Notes: generated by a model not told the origin, from the sequence alone. Shown: positions 49,557-58,865, counted from the first letter of the stretch. The stretch is DNA of 64,000 nucleotides from Streptomyces rhizoryzae (GCF_023155275.1 NZ_JALMUV010000019.1:1-64000); one strand, 5' to 3'. Made by a program: numbers and translations.

Positions 49557-50321
49557 GTGAAGATCACAGAGCCCACGCCCGGGGCGCCCTGCTGGGTGGA
49601 GCTGGGCACCTCGGACGTACCGGCCGCGGCGGTGTACTACCGCGAGGTCTTCGGCTGGCACGCCGAGACCGATCCGCGGCCGGAGAGCGGCGGGTACACC
49701 CTCTTCTCCGTGGACGGCGACCGGGTCGCCGCGGCGAGCCCGCTGTACGCGCCGGGCCAGCCGACGGCCTGGACCGTCACCTTCGCCACCCGCGACCTCG
49801 ACGAGCTGGTCCGGACCGCCACCCGGGCCGGCGGCAGCGTCCTGGTGGACCCCCGGGACCTGTTCGACCTGGGCACCTTCGCGGTGCTCGCCGATCCGTC
49901 CGGCGCGGCCTTCGCCCTGTGGCAGGCGCGCTCGTTCCCCGGCGCCGAGCTGCTCAACGGGCCCGGCTCGCTGGGCTGGGTGGAGCTGGCCACCGACGAC
50001 CCGGACGCCGCGGTCTCCTTCTACGCCGAGGTCTTCGGCTGGACCGTCCGGTCCCAGGGCGCCTACGCGCAGTGGGGCCTGGAGGGCGCCGACTTCGGCG
50101 GGATGTGCACCCTGGAGTCGCGCGACCGGGAGGACGTCCGGCCGCACTGGCTGCCGTACTTCGCGGTGGCGTCCGTCGACGGGACCGCGGCCCGCGCCGC
50201 GGAGTCCGGCGGGATGCTGCTGATGGCCCCGACCGATGTCCCGGACGGCCCGCGGATCGCGATGGTGCGCGATCCGCAGGGCGCCGTCTTCGGCGTCCAC
50301 CAGGCGGGTACGGAGGGTTGA
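49557..50321 (+). CDS. VOC-family protein, two glyoxalase-like modules
   Basis: A 254-residue protein made of two vicinal-oxygen-chelate domains (PCWVELGTSDVPAAAVYYRE at 11 onwards and SLGWVELATDDPDAAVSFYA at about 137). It resembles hydroxylase-type antibiotic/CFP30B-like VOC proteins of actinobacteria. Metal ligands are not certain. GGACGGAG lies six bases before the GTG. A homologue with the same two-domain plan lies at 62164-62964. Confidence 0.92.
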   Translation: MKITEPTPGAPCWVELGTSDVPAAAVYYREVFGWHAETDPRPESGGYTLFSVDGDRVAAASPLYAPGQPTAWTVTFATRDLDELVRTATRAGGSVLVDPRDLFDLGTFAVLADPSGAAFALWQARSFPGAELLNGPGSLGWVELATDDPDAAVSFYAEVFGWTVRSQGAYAQWGLEGADFGGMCTLESRDREDVRPHWLPYFAVASVDGTAARAAESGGMLLMAPTDVPDGPRIAMVRDPQGAVFGVHQAGTEG

Positions 50322-50507
50322 CCGCGCGCACCGGCGCGCCGCGGGACGGGTGATTTCGTTCCGCCACCGGCCCCAGCCGGCATCACACGATCGGCCGCCG
50401 GTCGTCGTTTCACCACATTTCCTGGCTGGTTTGCGCGTAATGTCCGCAGCGCGCCAATGGGTGGCATTGCGCGTCAAGGCATCGCGCGTCAAGAACAGGA
50501 GACCCCT

Positions 50508-50954
50508 ATGTCCACGACCGAGGTCCTCGCGGCCCGAGGCAAGAAGCTCGCCGCCGGTGCGGGCGCACTCTCCACGGCCCTCGCTCTGGGGGCGACGCTG
50601 CTCGTCGCGGCTCCGGCCCAGGCCAAACCCCAGCCCCAGCCCCGCCCCCAGCCGCAGACCGGCCCGGCCAAGCCCTACGGCACCGTCACCGCGGCCCGCG
50701 GGATGAACGAGCGCCAGGACCCCAGCACGGACTCCGCGCCGCGGGGCTACCTCCGCAACCGCACCCAGGTCGGCCTGGTCTGCAAGGTCCGCGCCCAGAA
50801 CATCCGCGGCAACGACGTCTGGTACCTGCTCCGCGAGCACCGGTCGACCTGGGTCTCGGCCAAGCACGTCACCAACACCGGCTACGTCAAGTACTGCAAG
50901 GACGTGCAGCGCAACCGCGTCCAGCCCGGCGACGCCGCCAAGTACGCCGGCTGA
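50508..50954 (+). CDS. Secreted SH3-like protein
   Basis: A 148-residue protein. A signal peptide (about 1-37, KKLAAGAGALSTALALGATL ending AAPAQA) is followed by a Pro/Gln spacer and an SH3-like domain (VTAARGMNERQDPSTDSAPR, then VWYLLREHRSTWVSAKHVTN). Such domains bind cell-wall peptides. GGAGA lies six bases before the ATG. The promoter region holds a GCGCGTCAAG direct repeat (about 50470-50494). Confidence 0.85.
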   Translation: MSTTEVLAARGKKLAAGAGALSTALALGATLLVAAPAQAKPQPQPRPQPQTGPAKPYGTVTAARGMNERQDPSTDSAPRGYLRNRTQVGLVCKVRAQNIRGNDVWYLLREHRSTWVSAKHVTNTGYVKYCKDVQRNRVQPGDAAKYAG

Positions 50955-51084
50955 GGCCGCCCGGCGCGGCGGGTCCGGACGGGCCCGGCACGGTACCCGA
51001 CAGGTGCCGCGCCGGGCCCTTGCCGTGCCGCACCCCGCGCCGTGCCGCGCCGCCGCCCGGCCGTCCGCCGCCCTTCCGGATTAC

Positions 51085-51098
51085 TGGAACGCGTTCTA
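51085..51098. promoter_or_regulatory. KstR-like box upstream of acyl-CoA dehydrogenase
   Basis: TGGAACGCGTTCTA fits the KstR operator pattern TnnAACnnGTTnnA exactly and extends to ACTGGAACGCGTTCTACT with good symmetry. It lies 104 bases before the GTG at 51202. KstR controls steroid and fatty-acid catabolism in mycolic-acid actinobacteria; a KstR or related TetR here is inferred. Confidence 0.6.
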
Positions 51099-51201
51099 CT
51101 GTGCCCCACGACTCCGCGCACCCGGCGGGCCGTGCCCGGCGCGGCGGCCGCGGCACCGCGCGGCGACCGGACCGGACCGACCTGGACCTGGTGGAGGGGC
51201 C

Positions 51202-52401
51202 GTGCACCTGGACTACACCCCGGAACAGCAGCGGCTGCGCGCCGAACTGCGGGCGTACTTCGGCACGTTGGTACCGGACAACGCCTACGCCCGGTACGCC
51301 GACCCGGCCGCGCAGAAGCGCTTCTACCGCGCGACCGTGCGCCGGCTGGGCGCGGACGGCTGGCTGGGCGTCGGCTGGCCGGCGGAGTACGGCGGCCGCG
51401 GGCTGACCCCCATGGAGCAGTTCGTCTTCTTCGACGAGGCCGCCCAGGCCGGCGTCCCGCTGCCGCTGATGGCGCTCAACACCGTCGGCCCCACGCTGAT
51501 GCGGTTCGGCACCGACGAGCAGAAGGCGTACTTCCTGCCCCGCATCCTCTCCGGCGAGATCGACTTCGCGATCGGCTACAGCGAACCCGACGCCGGCACC
51601 GACCTCGCCGCCCTGAAGACCCGCGCGGTGCGCGAGGGCGACGAGGAGACCGGCCACTACGTCGTCAACGGCCAGAAGATCTGGACCACCAACGGGGACA
51701 CCGCCGACTGGGTCTGGCTCGCGGTCCGCACCGCCCCCGCGGACGCCGGCACCCCGCCCCACAAGGGCATCACCCTCCTCCTGGTCCCCACCAGTGACCC
51801 CGGCTACTCCTGCACCCTGATCAACACCCTCGCCTCCCACGACACCACCGCCAGCTACTACGAGAACATCACCGTCCCCGCCGCCCGCCGCGTCGGCCGG
51901 GAGAACGAGGGCTGGCGGATCATCACCAACCAGCTCAACCACGAACGCGTCACCCTGGCCGCCCACGGCACCATGGCCCTGCGCGCCTTCCACGACGTCC
52001 GCCGGTGGGCGGCCGCCACCGAACTCGCCGACGGCCGCCGGGTCCTCGACCTCGGCTGGGTGCGCGGCCGGCTGGCCCGCACCCACGCCCGGCTGGAGGC
52101 CATGAAGCTGATGAACTGGCGGATGGTCGACGCGGTCCAGCGCGGCACGCTCACCCCCCAGGACGCCTCGGCCGCCAAGGTCTACGGCTCCGAGGCCCGC
52201 CGGGACGCCTACGCCTGGCTGATGGAGGTCACCGCCGCGGCCGGACCGCTGACCGAGGGCTCGGCCGGCGCGGTCCTGCACGGCGAACTGGAGCGCGGCT
52301 ACCGCTCCGCCGTCATCTTCACCTTCGGCGGCGGCAACAACGAGATCCAGCGCGAGATCATCTCCTGGATCGGCCTCGGTATGCCCCGGGTCCGGCGCTG
52401 A
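51202..52401 (+). CDS. Acyl-CoA dehydrogenase (FadE, steroid-type)
   Basis: A 399-residue flavoprotein with LDYTPEQQRLRAELRAYF at the N-terminus, FAIGYSEPDAGTDLAALKTR (about 118), NGQKIWTTNGDTADWVWLAV (about 155) and the C-terminal FTFGGGNNEIQREIISWIGL. The pattern is close to mycobacterial steroid-side-chain FadE (heteromeric type). It would introduce a double bond into an acyl-CoA using FAD. A catalytic Glu was not located. GGAGG lies five bases before the GTG. A KstR-like box lies upstream. Confidence 0.92.
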   Translation: MHLDYTPEQQRLRAELRAYFGTLVPDNAYARYADPAAQKRFYRATVRRLGADGWLGVGWPAEYGGRGLTPMEQFVFFDEAAQAGVPLPLMALNTVGPTLMRFGTDEQKAYFLPRILSGEIDFAIGYSEPDAGTDLAALKTRAVREGDEETGHYVVNGQKIWTTNGDTADWVWLAVRTAPADAGTPPHKGITLLLVPTSDPGYSCTLINTLASHDTTASYYENITVPAARRVGRENEGWRIITNQLNHERVTLAAHGTMALRAFHDVRRWAAATELADGRRVLDLGWVRGRLARTHARLEAMKLMNWRMVDAVQRGTLTPQDASAAKVYGSEARRDAYAWLMEVTAAAGPLTEGSAGAVLHGELERGYRSAVIFTFGGGNNEIQREIISWIGLGMPRVRR

Positions 52402-52534
52402 AGCGGACGCCCGCGCCCGCCACCGCCACCCGGCCGGGGACCTACAAGCTCCGCGCCGGGGCCGCCATACTGGACGCGCAGTACACACAGGGGGATCCAC
52501 GCGGCTGAACGCGGGAGCGGGGGCGGCGATACGG

Positions 52535-54523
52535 ATGGCGGAGCACAGGCTGATCCACGGGCGGTACCGCCTGCTCGACACCATCGGACGCGGCGGCATG
52601 GGGGAGGTCTGGCGGGCCCGGGACGAGGCGCTGGGCCGCCAGGTCGCGGTCAAGTGCCTCAAGCCGATGGGGGAGCGTCAGGAGCCGGGCTTCCTGGGGG
52701 TGCTGCGCGAGCGCTTCCGCCGGGAGGCCCGGGTCGCGGCCGGGCTCCAGCACCGCGGTGTCACCGTCGTGCACGACTTCGGCGAGGACGACGGCATCCT
52801 CTTCCTCGTCATGGAACTGCTCCACGGCCGCAACCTCAGCCAGCTGCTGGACGACAACCGCCGCCAGCCGCTGCCCGTCCCGGACATCACCGAGATCGCC
52901 GAGCAGACCGCCGCGGCCCTGGCCTACACCCACGAACAGGCCGTGGTGCACCGCGACCTGAAGCCGGCCAACCTCGTCCGCACCACCGACGGCACGGTCA
53001 AGATCTGCGACTTCGGCATCGCCCGCCTCGGCCACGACATCGGCTTCACCGACCGGCTGACCGGCAGCGGCGTCGCCATGGGCAGCCCCCACTACATGTC
53101 GCCCGAGCAGATCGCCGGCGGCACCGTCGACCACCGCAGCGACCTGTACTCCCTGGGCTGCGTGCTCTACGAGATCACCACCGGCGCCCCGCCGTTCGCC
53201 CAGGGTGACGCCTGGGCGGTCCTGGTCGGCCACCGCGACACCACCCCCGACCCGCCGCGCGCCGTCCGCCCCGACCTGCCCGAGGCGTACGAGCGGATCA
53301 TCCTGGACCTGCTCGCCAAGGAACCGGACGACCGGCCCAGGAACGCCGGCGAACTGGCCAAACGGCTCGCCGACGCCCGCCACCGCCGCCCCCCGCGCAC
53401 GGCCGCCCCGGCCCCCGGCGACCCGACGGTGCCCGCCCTGCCACTGCCGCCCTGGGCCCGCGGGATCACCCCCGGCGCCCCGGCCGTCGGCACCCGGCCG
53501 CCGCGCCGGACGCCCGCGGGGCGGGCCGCCGCGGACCTCACCGAGGCGTGGACCTCCGCCGGCGACCCGCTGCGCGGCGAGGCGTCCCCGGCCGTCGGGC
53601 CGGACCGTCCGGCCGGAGGCGGCGACCACCAGGCGCTGCTCACCGCGCTCGCCGGGACGCTGGCGCACGCCCGCGCGCTGACCGGCGCCGGCCTGCACGT
53701 CGAGGCGCAGGAGGGCTACGCCGAGGCGCTGGCCGGCCGGGAGCGGCTGCTCGGCCCGGACCACCCCGACACCCTCGCCGCCCGCCACGACGTCGCGGCC
53801 GGCCTGGGCCGGCTGGGCCGCCTGGAGGAGTGCCGCGCCACCGTCCGCGAGGTCGCCGGGGCCCGCGCCCGGGTGCTCGGCGACCGGCACCCCGACACCC
53901 TCACCAGCCACTGGCAACTGGCCCACGTCTGCGGGCTGCTGGGCCGCTGGCCGGAGGCGCTGGCGGCCTACCGGCAGGTGGCCGCGGGGCGCACCGCCGC
54001 CCTCGGCCCGGACCACCCCGACACCCTCGCCGCCCGCTACGAGACCGGCGTCGCCCTGGGCCGGCTCGGCCGCAGCGCCGAGGCCCTGGCGCACTACCGC
54101 GACCTGGTGGCGGCCCGTACCCGCGCCCAGGGACCCGACGACCCCGAGACCCTGCGGGCCCGGCACGGCCTGGGCGTCAACCACGGCCGCCTGGGCCGCT
54201 GGCCGGAGGCGCTCGCCGAGGCCCGCGAGGTCGCCGCGGCCCGCAGCCGGGTGCTCGGCGCCGACCACCCCGACACCCTGGCCAGCCGCCGCGAGATCGC
54301 CGTGGCCCTGGGCCGGCTCGGGCACTGGGACCAGGCCCTGGACGTCCACCGCCAGGTCGCCGACGCTCGCGAGCGGACCCTGGGCGCGGCGCACCTGGAC
54401 ACCCTGGCCAGCCGCGGCGAACAGGCCCAGTGCCTGGAGCGGCTGGGCCGGCCGGACGAGGCGGCCGCCCTGCACCGCCGGGTCGCGGCGCTGCGCCGGG
54501 AGCGCGCCGGCGGCCGGCGGTAG
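52535..54523 (+). CDS. Ser/Thr protein kinase with TPR repeats
   Basis: A 662-residue cytoplasmic kinase. The kinase domain (about 9-280) has GRGGMGEVWRARD, VAVKCL (catalytic Lys near 40), VVHRDLKPAN, CDFGIAR and the activation segment GSPHYMSPEQIAG. A Pro-rich linker (about 285-370) follows, then six 42-residue TPR units (about 407-658) of the TPR_10 type, each starting with a DHPDTLA-like segment. There is no membrane helix, unlike PknB. The TPRs suggest partner binding. The ATG at 52535 has only weak purine-rich sequence upstream. Confidence 0.94.
   Translation: MAEHRLIHGRYRLLDTIGRGGMGEVWRARDEALGRQVAVKCLKPMGERQEPGFLGVLRERFRREARVAAGLQHRGVTVVHDFGEDDGILFLVMELLHGRNLSQLLDDNRRQPLPVPDITEIAEQTAAALAYTHEQAVVHRDLKPANLVRTTDGTVKICDFGIARLGHDIGFTDRLTGSGVAMGSPHYMSPEQIAGGTVDHRSDLYSLGCVLYEITTGAPPFAQGDAWAVLVGHRDTTPDPPRAVRPDLPEAYERIILDLLAKEPDDRPRNAGELAKRLADARHRRPPRTAAPAPGDPTVPALPLPPWARGITPGAPAVGTRPPRRTPAGRAAADLTEAWTSAGDPLRGEASPAVGPDRPAGGGDHQALLTALAGTLAHARALTGAGLHVEAQEGYAEALAGRERLLGPDHPDTLAARHDVAAGLGRLGRLEECRATVREVAGARARVLGDRHPDTLTSHWQLAHVCGLLGRWPEALAAYRQVAAGRTAALGPDHPDTLAARYETGVALGRLGRSAEALAHYRDLVAARTRAQGPDDPETLRARHGLGVNHGRLGRWPEALAEAREVAAARSRVLGADHPDTLASRREIAVALGRLGHWDQALDVHRQVADARERTLGAAHLDTLASRGEQAQCLERLGRPDEAAALHRRVAALRRERAGGRR
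53753..54508 (+). repeat. Six 126-bp coding repeats (TPR units)
   Basis: Units begin at 53753, 53879, 54005, 54131, 54257 and 54383. Each encodes 42 residues with a conserved start (GACCACCCCGACACCCTC in most) and an LGRLGR core. The strong nucleotide similarity suggests recent duplication or gene conversion. Confidence 0.85.
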
Positions 54524-54525
54524 CC

Positions 54526-54555
54526 CCCGGCCGCCCCCGGACCGCGGCGGCCGGG
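54526..54555. terminator. Bidirectional terminator, kinase and alpha-galactosidase
   Basis: A perfect 10-bp inverted repeat (CCCGGCCGCC) with a 10-base loop, between convergent genes. Confidence 0.7.
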
Positions 54556-54563
54556 CGCCCCGG

Positions 54564-55859
54564 TCAGCGTTCGGGCCGCACCCGGTAGAGCACCGTGGCG
54601 TGCGGCGGCACGTCCCGGGCCACGATGGTGCGGGCGACCCGCCCGGACCGGCCGGTCACCAGGTCCCGCACGCGGTAGGAGTCCGCCTCCGGCAGCCCCG
54701 CGGCCCCCGCCGTCAGGGACAGGGTGCGCGCCCTGTCGCCCCCGTTGAACAGCGCGATCGCCCGGTCCCCGTCGCGCAGCGGCTTGGCCAGCACCACCGC
54801 GTCCCCGTCCTGCTGCACGATGTGGCCCTGGACGCCCAGCGGGTCCTGGTTGACCGCGATCACCTCGCGGTTGCCCAGGATCGCCAGCGCGCCCGGGGAG
54901 AGCCGGGTCAGGTCCGTACTGGAGATCAGCGGTGCGGCCATGACCGCCCACAGCGACATCTGGCTCTGCATCTCGTCCCGGGACAGCCCCGAGTCACCGA
55001 CCAGCAGGAAGTCGGGGTCGTTCCAGCGGCCCGGGCGCTGGAGGTCGGCGAGGTTGGCGTTGTAGCGGAAGTTGTAGGCGATCGAGGCCCACTTCGCGGC
55101 CGGGCTGCTCTGCTGCACCGCGATGTCCTTGCCGCCCCGCCACAGGTTGCCCAGCTGCGCGGACCACCGGATGACCTGGTGCCACACCTGGTCCCCGGCG
55201 AACTGGAAGTAGGCGGGCGCGGAGATCGAGAAGGTGATCGGCCGCCCGGTGGCCCGCAGCGCCCGGCTCTGCTGGGCGTACAGGTCGTGGAAGACCCGCT
55301 CCTTGCTCTGCCCCTGGGGGACCGGGACGTTGCAGCCGTCGGCCTTGAGGTAGTCCACCCCCCAGCTGGCGAACTGCCGGGCGTCCTGCGCGAAGTGGCC
55401 CAGGCTGCCCGGGTACTTCCCGCAGGTCAGCGTGCCCACGTCCTCGTAGATCCCGAACTTCAGGCCCATCCGGTGCAGTTCCTGCCCCAGGTACGCCATA
55501 CCGTGCGGGAACTTCGCGGTGTCCGCGACCAGTTCGCCCTTGGGGCCGCGCTGCTTGGTCATCCAGCAGTCGTCGACGGTGACGGTGCGGTAGCCCCGGT
55601 GCGCCAGCCCGCTGCTGACCAGCGCCCGGGCGTTGTCCAGGACGACCCGCTCGCTGAGCTCGCCGCACTGGTAGTACGACCAGTTGTTCCAGCCCATCGG
55701 GGGCGTCGGCGCGAGATTGGGGTAGCTTGCCGCGGCCCGGGTGCCGGCCGGGCCGGCGGCGGAGGCGGGGGCGGTGGCCGCGACCAGGCCCGCCGCGCAG
55801 GCGGCGGCGGTCAGTCCGGCGAGGGTGCTGCCGATGCGGGATACCGGCGGACGGGGCAC
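54564..55859 (-). CDS. Secreted alpha-galactosidase, GH27
   Basis: A 431-residue exported enzyme. A signal peptide spans about 1-34 (TAAACAAGLVAATAPASA). The GH27 barrel begins at LAPTPPMGWNNW (about 49), with VDDCW, the nucleophile Asp174 in YLKADGC, and the acid/base Asp281 in RWNDPDFLLVG. A C-terminal antiparallel beta domain holds AVNQDPLGVQG and AIALFNGG. It releases terminal alpha-galactose from oligo- or polysaccharides outside the cell. The GTG start has GAGG five bases upstream. There is no binding module. Confidence 0.95.
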   Translation of the reverse strand: MPRPPVSRIGSTLAGLTAAACAAGLVAATAPASAAGPAGTRAAASYPNLAPTPPMGWNNWSYYQCGELSERVVLDNARALVSSGLAHRGYRTVTVDDCWMTKQRGPKGELVADTAKFPHGMAYLGQELHRMGLKFGIYEDVGTLTCGKYPGSLGHFAQDARQFASWGVDYLKADGCNVPVPQGQSKERVFHDLYAQQSRALRATGRPITFSISAPAYFQFAGDQVWHQVIRWSAQLGNLWRGGKDIAVQQSSPAAKWASIAYNFRYNANLADLQRPGRWNDPDFLLVGDSGLSRDEMQSQMSLWAVMAAPLISSTDLTRLSPGALAILGNREVIAVNQDPLGVQGHIVQQDGDAVVLAKPLRDGDRAIALFNGGDRARTLSLTAGAAGLPEADSYRVRDLVTGRSGRVARTIVARDVPPHATVLYRVRPER

Positions 55860-56054
55860 GGGTCACCTCACGTGGTGGGTGGGTCGGCCGGGAGAACGGC
55901 CGGCGGGGCGGTTCCAGGGCGGCGCACGGCCGGACGCTAGGAGCAGCCTGACGGGCGGTCAAGAAGCCGCACCGGCACGAACAGACGATTCATTCCGCTG
56001 CCGCCGCCCCGCGGCCTCCCTGGCGGCCGCCGGTCCCGCGTGCTACCAAGAGGC

Positions 56055-57623
56055 ATGCCGGAACGGACTTCGTACGACGTGGTCATCGTCGGTGGCGGGC
56101 ACAACGGCCTGGTCGCGGCCGGGTACCTCGCCCGCGCCGGGCGGAGCGTGCTGGTGCTGGAGCGGCTGGACCGCACCGGTGGCGCCGCCGTCTCCGCCCG
56201 CGCCTTCGCCGGGACCGACGCCCGGCTCTCCCGCTACTCCTACCTCGTCAGCCTGCTGCCGCCGAAGATCGTGCGGGACCTCGGGCTGCGCTTCGCGGTC
56301 CGCAAGCGCACCGTCTCCTCCTACACCCCGGCGGTGCGCGCCGGGCGCCCCACCGGCCTGCTGGTCGGCGGCGGCCGGGCCCGCACCCGGGAGTCGTTCG
56401 CCCGGCTCACCGGCTCGGACCGCGAGTACGACGCCTGGCGGGACTTCTACGCCACCACCCGCCGGCTCGCCGAGCGGGTCTTCCCCACCCTCACCGAACC
56501 GCTCCCCACCCGCGCCGCGCTGCGCGCCCGGATCGGTGACGACGCCACCTGGCACGCCCTCTTCGAACGCCCCCTCGGGGAGCTGATCGAGCGCACCTTC
56601 CAGGACGACCTGGTGCGCGGGGTGGTGCTCACCGACGGGCTGATCGGCACCTTCACCACCGCCCACGACCCGGAGCTCCGGCAGAACCGCTGCTTCCTCT
56701 ACCACGTCATCGGGGGCGGCACCGGCGACTGGGACGTGCCGCTCGGCGGGATGGGCGCGCTGACCGACGCGCTGGCCGGCGCCGCCCGCCGGGCCGGCGC
56801 CGAGCTGGTCACCGGGTGCCCGGTCACCGCACTGGCCACCGACGGCCGCTCCGCGGAGGTCACCACCGGGGACGGGCGCACGATCGCCGCCCGCCGCGTC
56901 CTGGTCAACGCCGCCCCCCGCGAACTGGCCCGCCTGCTCGGCGAGCCCGAACCGCCGGCCGCCGACGGGTCCCAGCTCAAGGTCAACATGCTGCTCACCC
57001 GGCTGCCCCGGCTCCGCGACCGGCACACCGACCCCCGGGAGGCGTTCTCCGGCACCTTCCACATCGCCGAGGGCTACGGCCAGTTGGAGGCCGCCTACCA
57101 GGAGGCGGCGGCCGGCCGGCTGCCCGCCGCCCCGCCCTCGGAGATCTACTGCCACTCCCTGACCGACCCCGCGATCCTGGGCGCCGACCTGGTCCGCCGC
57201 GGCTACCACACCCTCACCCTCTTCGGCCTGCACACCCCCGCCCGCCTGTTCGCGGCCGACCACGACGCCACCCGCGACCGGCTGCTGGCCGCCACCCTCG
57301 CCCAGCTGGACGCCCACCTCGCCGAACCGCTCGCCGACTGCCTGGCCCTGGACGCCGACGGCCGCCCCTGCGTCGAGGCCCGCACGCCGCTGGACCTGGA
57401 CCGCGAACTGCGGCTGCCCGGCGGCAACATCTTCCACCGCGAGCTGGCCTTCCCCTACGCGCCCGACGAGGACGCCCTGACCACCCCCGCCGCCCGCTGG
57501 GGCGTGGCCACCGCCCACCCCGCCGTCCTCCTGTGCGGCGCCGGCGCCCTCCGCGGCGGCGGCGTCAGCGGCATTCCCGGCCACAACGCGGCCATGGCCG
57601 TACTGGAGGAAGCGGCGGGGTGA
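56055..57623 (+). CDS. CrtI/PYROXD2-like FAD-dependent oxidoreductase
   Basis: A 522-residue phytoene-desaturase-superfamily protein. The Rossmann motif VVIVGGGHNGLVAAGYLA (about 8-25) is followed by GGAAVSARAFAGTDARLSRY, FLYHVIGGGTGDWDVPLGGM and the C-terminal GAGALRGGGVSGIPGHNAAM. It resembles human PYROXD2-like proteins more than carotenoid desaturases; the substrate is unknown. ATG 56055 is chosen over GTG 56040, though its AGAGG is very close. Confidence 0.9.
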   Translation: MPERTSYDVVIVGGGHNGLVAAGYLARAGRSVLVLERLDRTGGAAVSARAFAGTDARLSRYSYLVSLLPPKIVRDLGLRFAVRKRTVSSYTPAVRAGRPTGLLVGGGRARTRESFARLTGSDREYDAWRDFYATTRRLAERVFPTLTEPLPTRAALRARIGDDATWHALFERPLGELIERTFQDDLVRGVVLTDGLIGTFTTAHDPELRQNRCFLYHVIGGGTGDWDVPLGGMGALTDALAGAARRAGAELVTGCPVTALATDGRSAEVTTGDGRTIAARRVLVNAAPRELARLLGEPEPPAADGSQLKVNMLLTRLPRLRDRHTDPREAFSGTFHIAEGYGQLEAAYQEAAAGRLPAAPPSEIYCHSLTDPAILGADLVRRGYHTLTLFGLHTPARLFAADHDATRDRLLAATLAQLDAHLAEPLADCLALDADGRPCVEARTPLDLDRELRLPGGNIFHRELAFPYAPDEDALTTPAARWGVATAHPAVLLCGAGALRGGGVSGIPGHNAAMAVLEEAAG

Positions 57624-57649
57624 CCCGGCCGCGCGGTCGATCAACTGCC

Positions 57650-57683
57650 CTTGCCGGGCAAGTTTCTGACGTAGCATCAGAAA
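57650..57683. promoter_or_regulatory. Two adjacent palindromes upstream of the flavoprotein-ligase operon
   Basis: CTTGCCGGGCAAG (57650-57662) is a perfect 13-base palindrome. It is followed immediately by a 21-base imperfect palindrome with TTTCTGA and TCAGAAA arms (57663-57683). They lie 40-74 bases before the ATG at 57724. They probably bind one or two TetR-type regulators, not present nearby. Confidence 0.65.
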
Positions 57684-57723
57684 ATCTCTTCCCTCGGGCG
57701 GCGGGCTGCGGCATCCTGCGCGC

Positions 57724-58827
57724 ATGCAGACGGAGCTGAGCAACGCGCTGGGAGCCGAGCACGCCGTCTTCGGGTTCACGCCGTTCCCCGCGGTGGCCGC
57801 GGCGATCACCCGGGCCGGCGGCTTCGGGGTGCTCGGCGCGGTCCGCTACACCGCCCCCGGTGACCTGGCCCGCGACCTGGACTGGATGCAGGAGCACACC
57901 GACGGACTGCCCTACGGGCTGGACGTGGTGATGCCCGCCAAGAAGGTCGAGGGCGTCACCGAGGCCGACGTCGAGGCGATGATCCCCGAGGAGCACCGGC
58001 GGTACACCGAGGCGCTTCTGGCGAAGTACGGCGTGCCGCCGCTCCCGCCCGGCGAGGCGTCCGGCTGGCGGATCACCGGCTGGATGGAGCAGGTCGCCCG
58101 CACCCAGCTCGACGTCGCCTTCGACTACCCGATCAAGCTGCTCGCCAACGCACTGGGCTCACCGCCCGCCGACGTCATCGAGCGCGCCCACGCGCACGAC
58201 GTCCGGGTCGCCGCGCTGGCCGGCAGCCCGCGCCACGCCCGCCACCACAAGGCCGCCGGGATCGACGTCGTGGTGGCGCAGGGCTACGAGGCCGGCGGGC
58301 ACACCGGCGAGATCGCGACCATGGTGCTCACCCCCGAGGTGGTGGCCGCCGTCGACCCGCTGCCGGTGCTCGCCGCGGGCGGTATCGGCACCGGCGAGCA
58401 GATCGCCGCCGGCCTCGCGCTCGGCGCGCAGGGCGTCTGGCTCGGCTCGATCTGGCTCACCACCGAGGAGGCCGATCTGCACTCCCGGCGGCTGACCGCG
58501 AAACTGCTCGCCGCGGGCCCCGGCGACACCGTCCGCTCCCGCGCCCTGACCGGGAAACCCGCCCGCCAGCTGCGCACCGCCTGGACCGACGCCTGGGACG
58601 ACCCCGAGGGCCCCGGCACGCTGCCGATGCCGCTCCAGGGCCTGCTGGTCGCCGAGGCCAACTCCCGGATCCAGCGGCACGAGGTCGAGCCGCTGCTCGG
58701 CACCCCGGTCGGCCAGATCGTCGGCCGGATGACCGCTGAACGCAGTGTCCAGGCCGTCTTCGACGACCTCACCCGCGGCTTCGAGCGGGCCATCGACCGC
58801 ATCAACCGGATCGCCGGACGCGCCTGA
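57724..58827 (+). CDS. Nitronate monooxygenase-like flavoprotein
   Basis: A 367-residue TIM-barrel flavoenzyme of the 2-nitropropane dioxygenase family, with GAEHAVFGFTPFPAVAAAI, AAGIDVVVAQGYEAGGHTGEI (about 177-197, FMN-binding), PVLAAGGIGTGEQIAAGLAL and GAQGVWLGSIWL. Family members in actinobacteria occur in steroid/acyl-CoA clusters and may reduce enoyl-type or nitro compounds. The start follows CATCCT by six bases. It heads an operon with an acyl-CoA synthetase 38 bases later. Confidence 0.92.
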   Translation: MQTELSNALGAEHAVFGFTPFPAVAAAITRAGGFGVLGAVRYTAPGDLARDLDWMQEHTDGLPYGLDVVMPAKKVEGVTEADVEAMIPEEHRRYTEALLAKYGVPPLPPGEASGWRITGWMEQVARTQLDVAFDYPIKLLANALGSPPADVIERAHAHDVRVAALAGSPRHARHHKAAGIDVVVAQGYEAGGHTGEIATMVLTPEVVAAVDPLPVLAAGGIGTGEQIAAGLALGAQGVWLGSIWLTTEEADLHSRRLTAKLLAAGPGDTVRSRALTGKPARQLRTAWTDAWDDPEGPGTLPMPLQGLLVAEANSRIQRHEVEPLLGTPVGQIVGRMTAERSVQAVFDDLTRGFERAIDRINRIAGRA

Positions 58828-58865
58828 CCCCGCCCGGCCGAGGAGGACCCCAGGAGGGCACCGCC

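Noticed and set aside
57650..57662. KstR2 operator
   Set aside because: KstR2 sites are CAAGnnCTTG-like; this palindrome is CTTG...CAAG, the reverse orientation.
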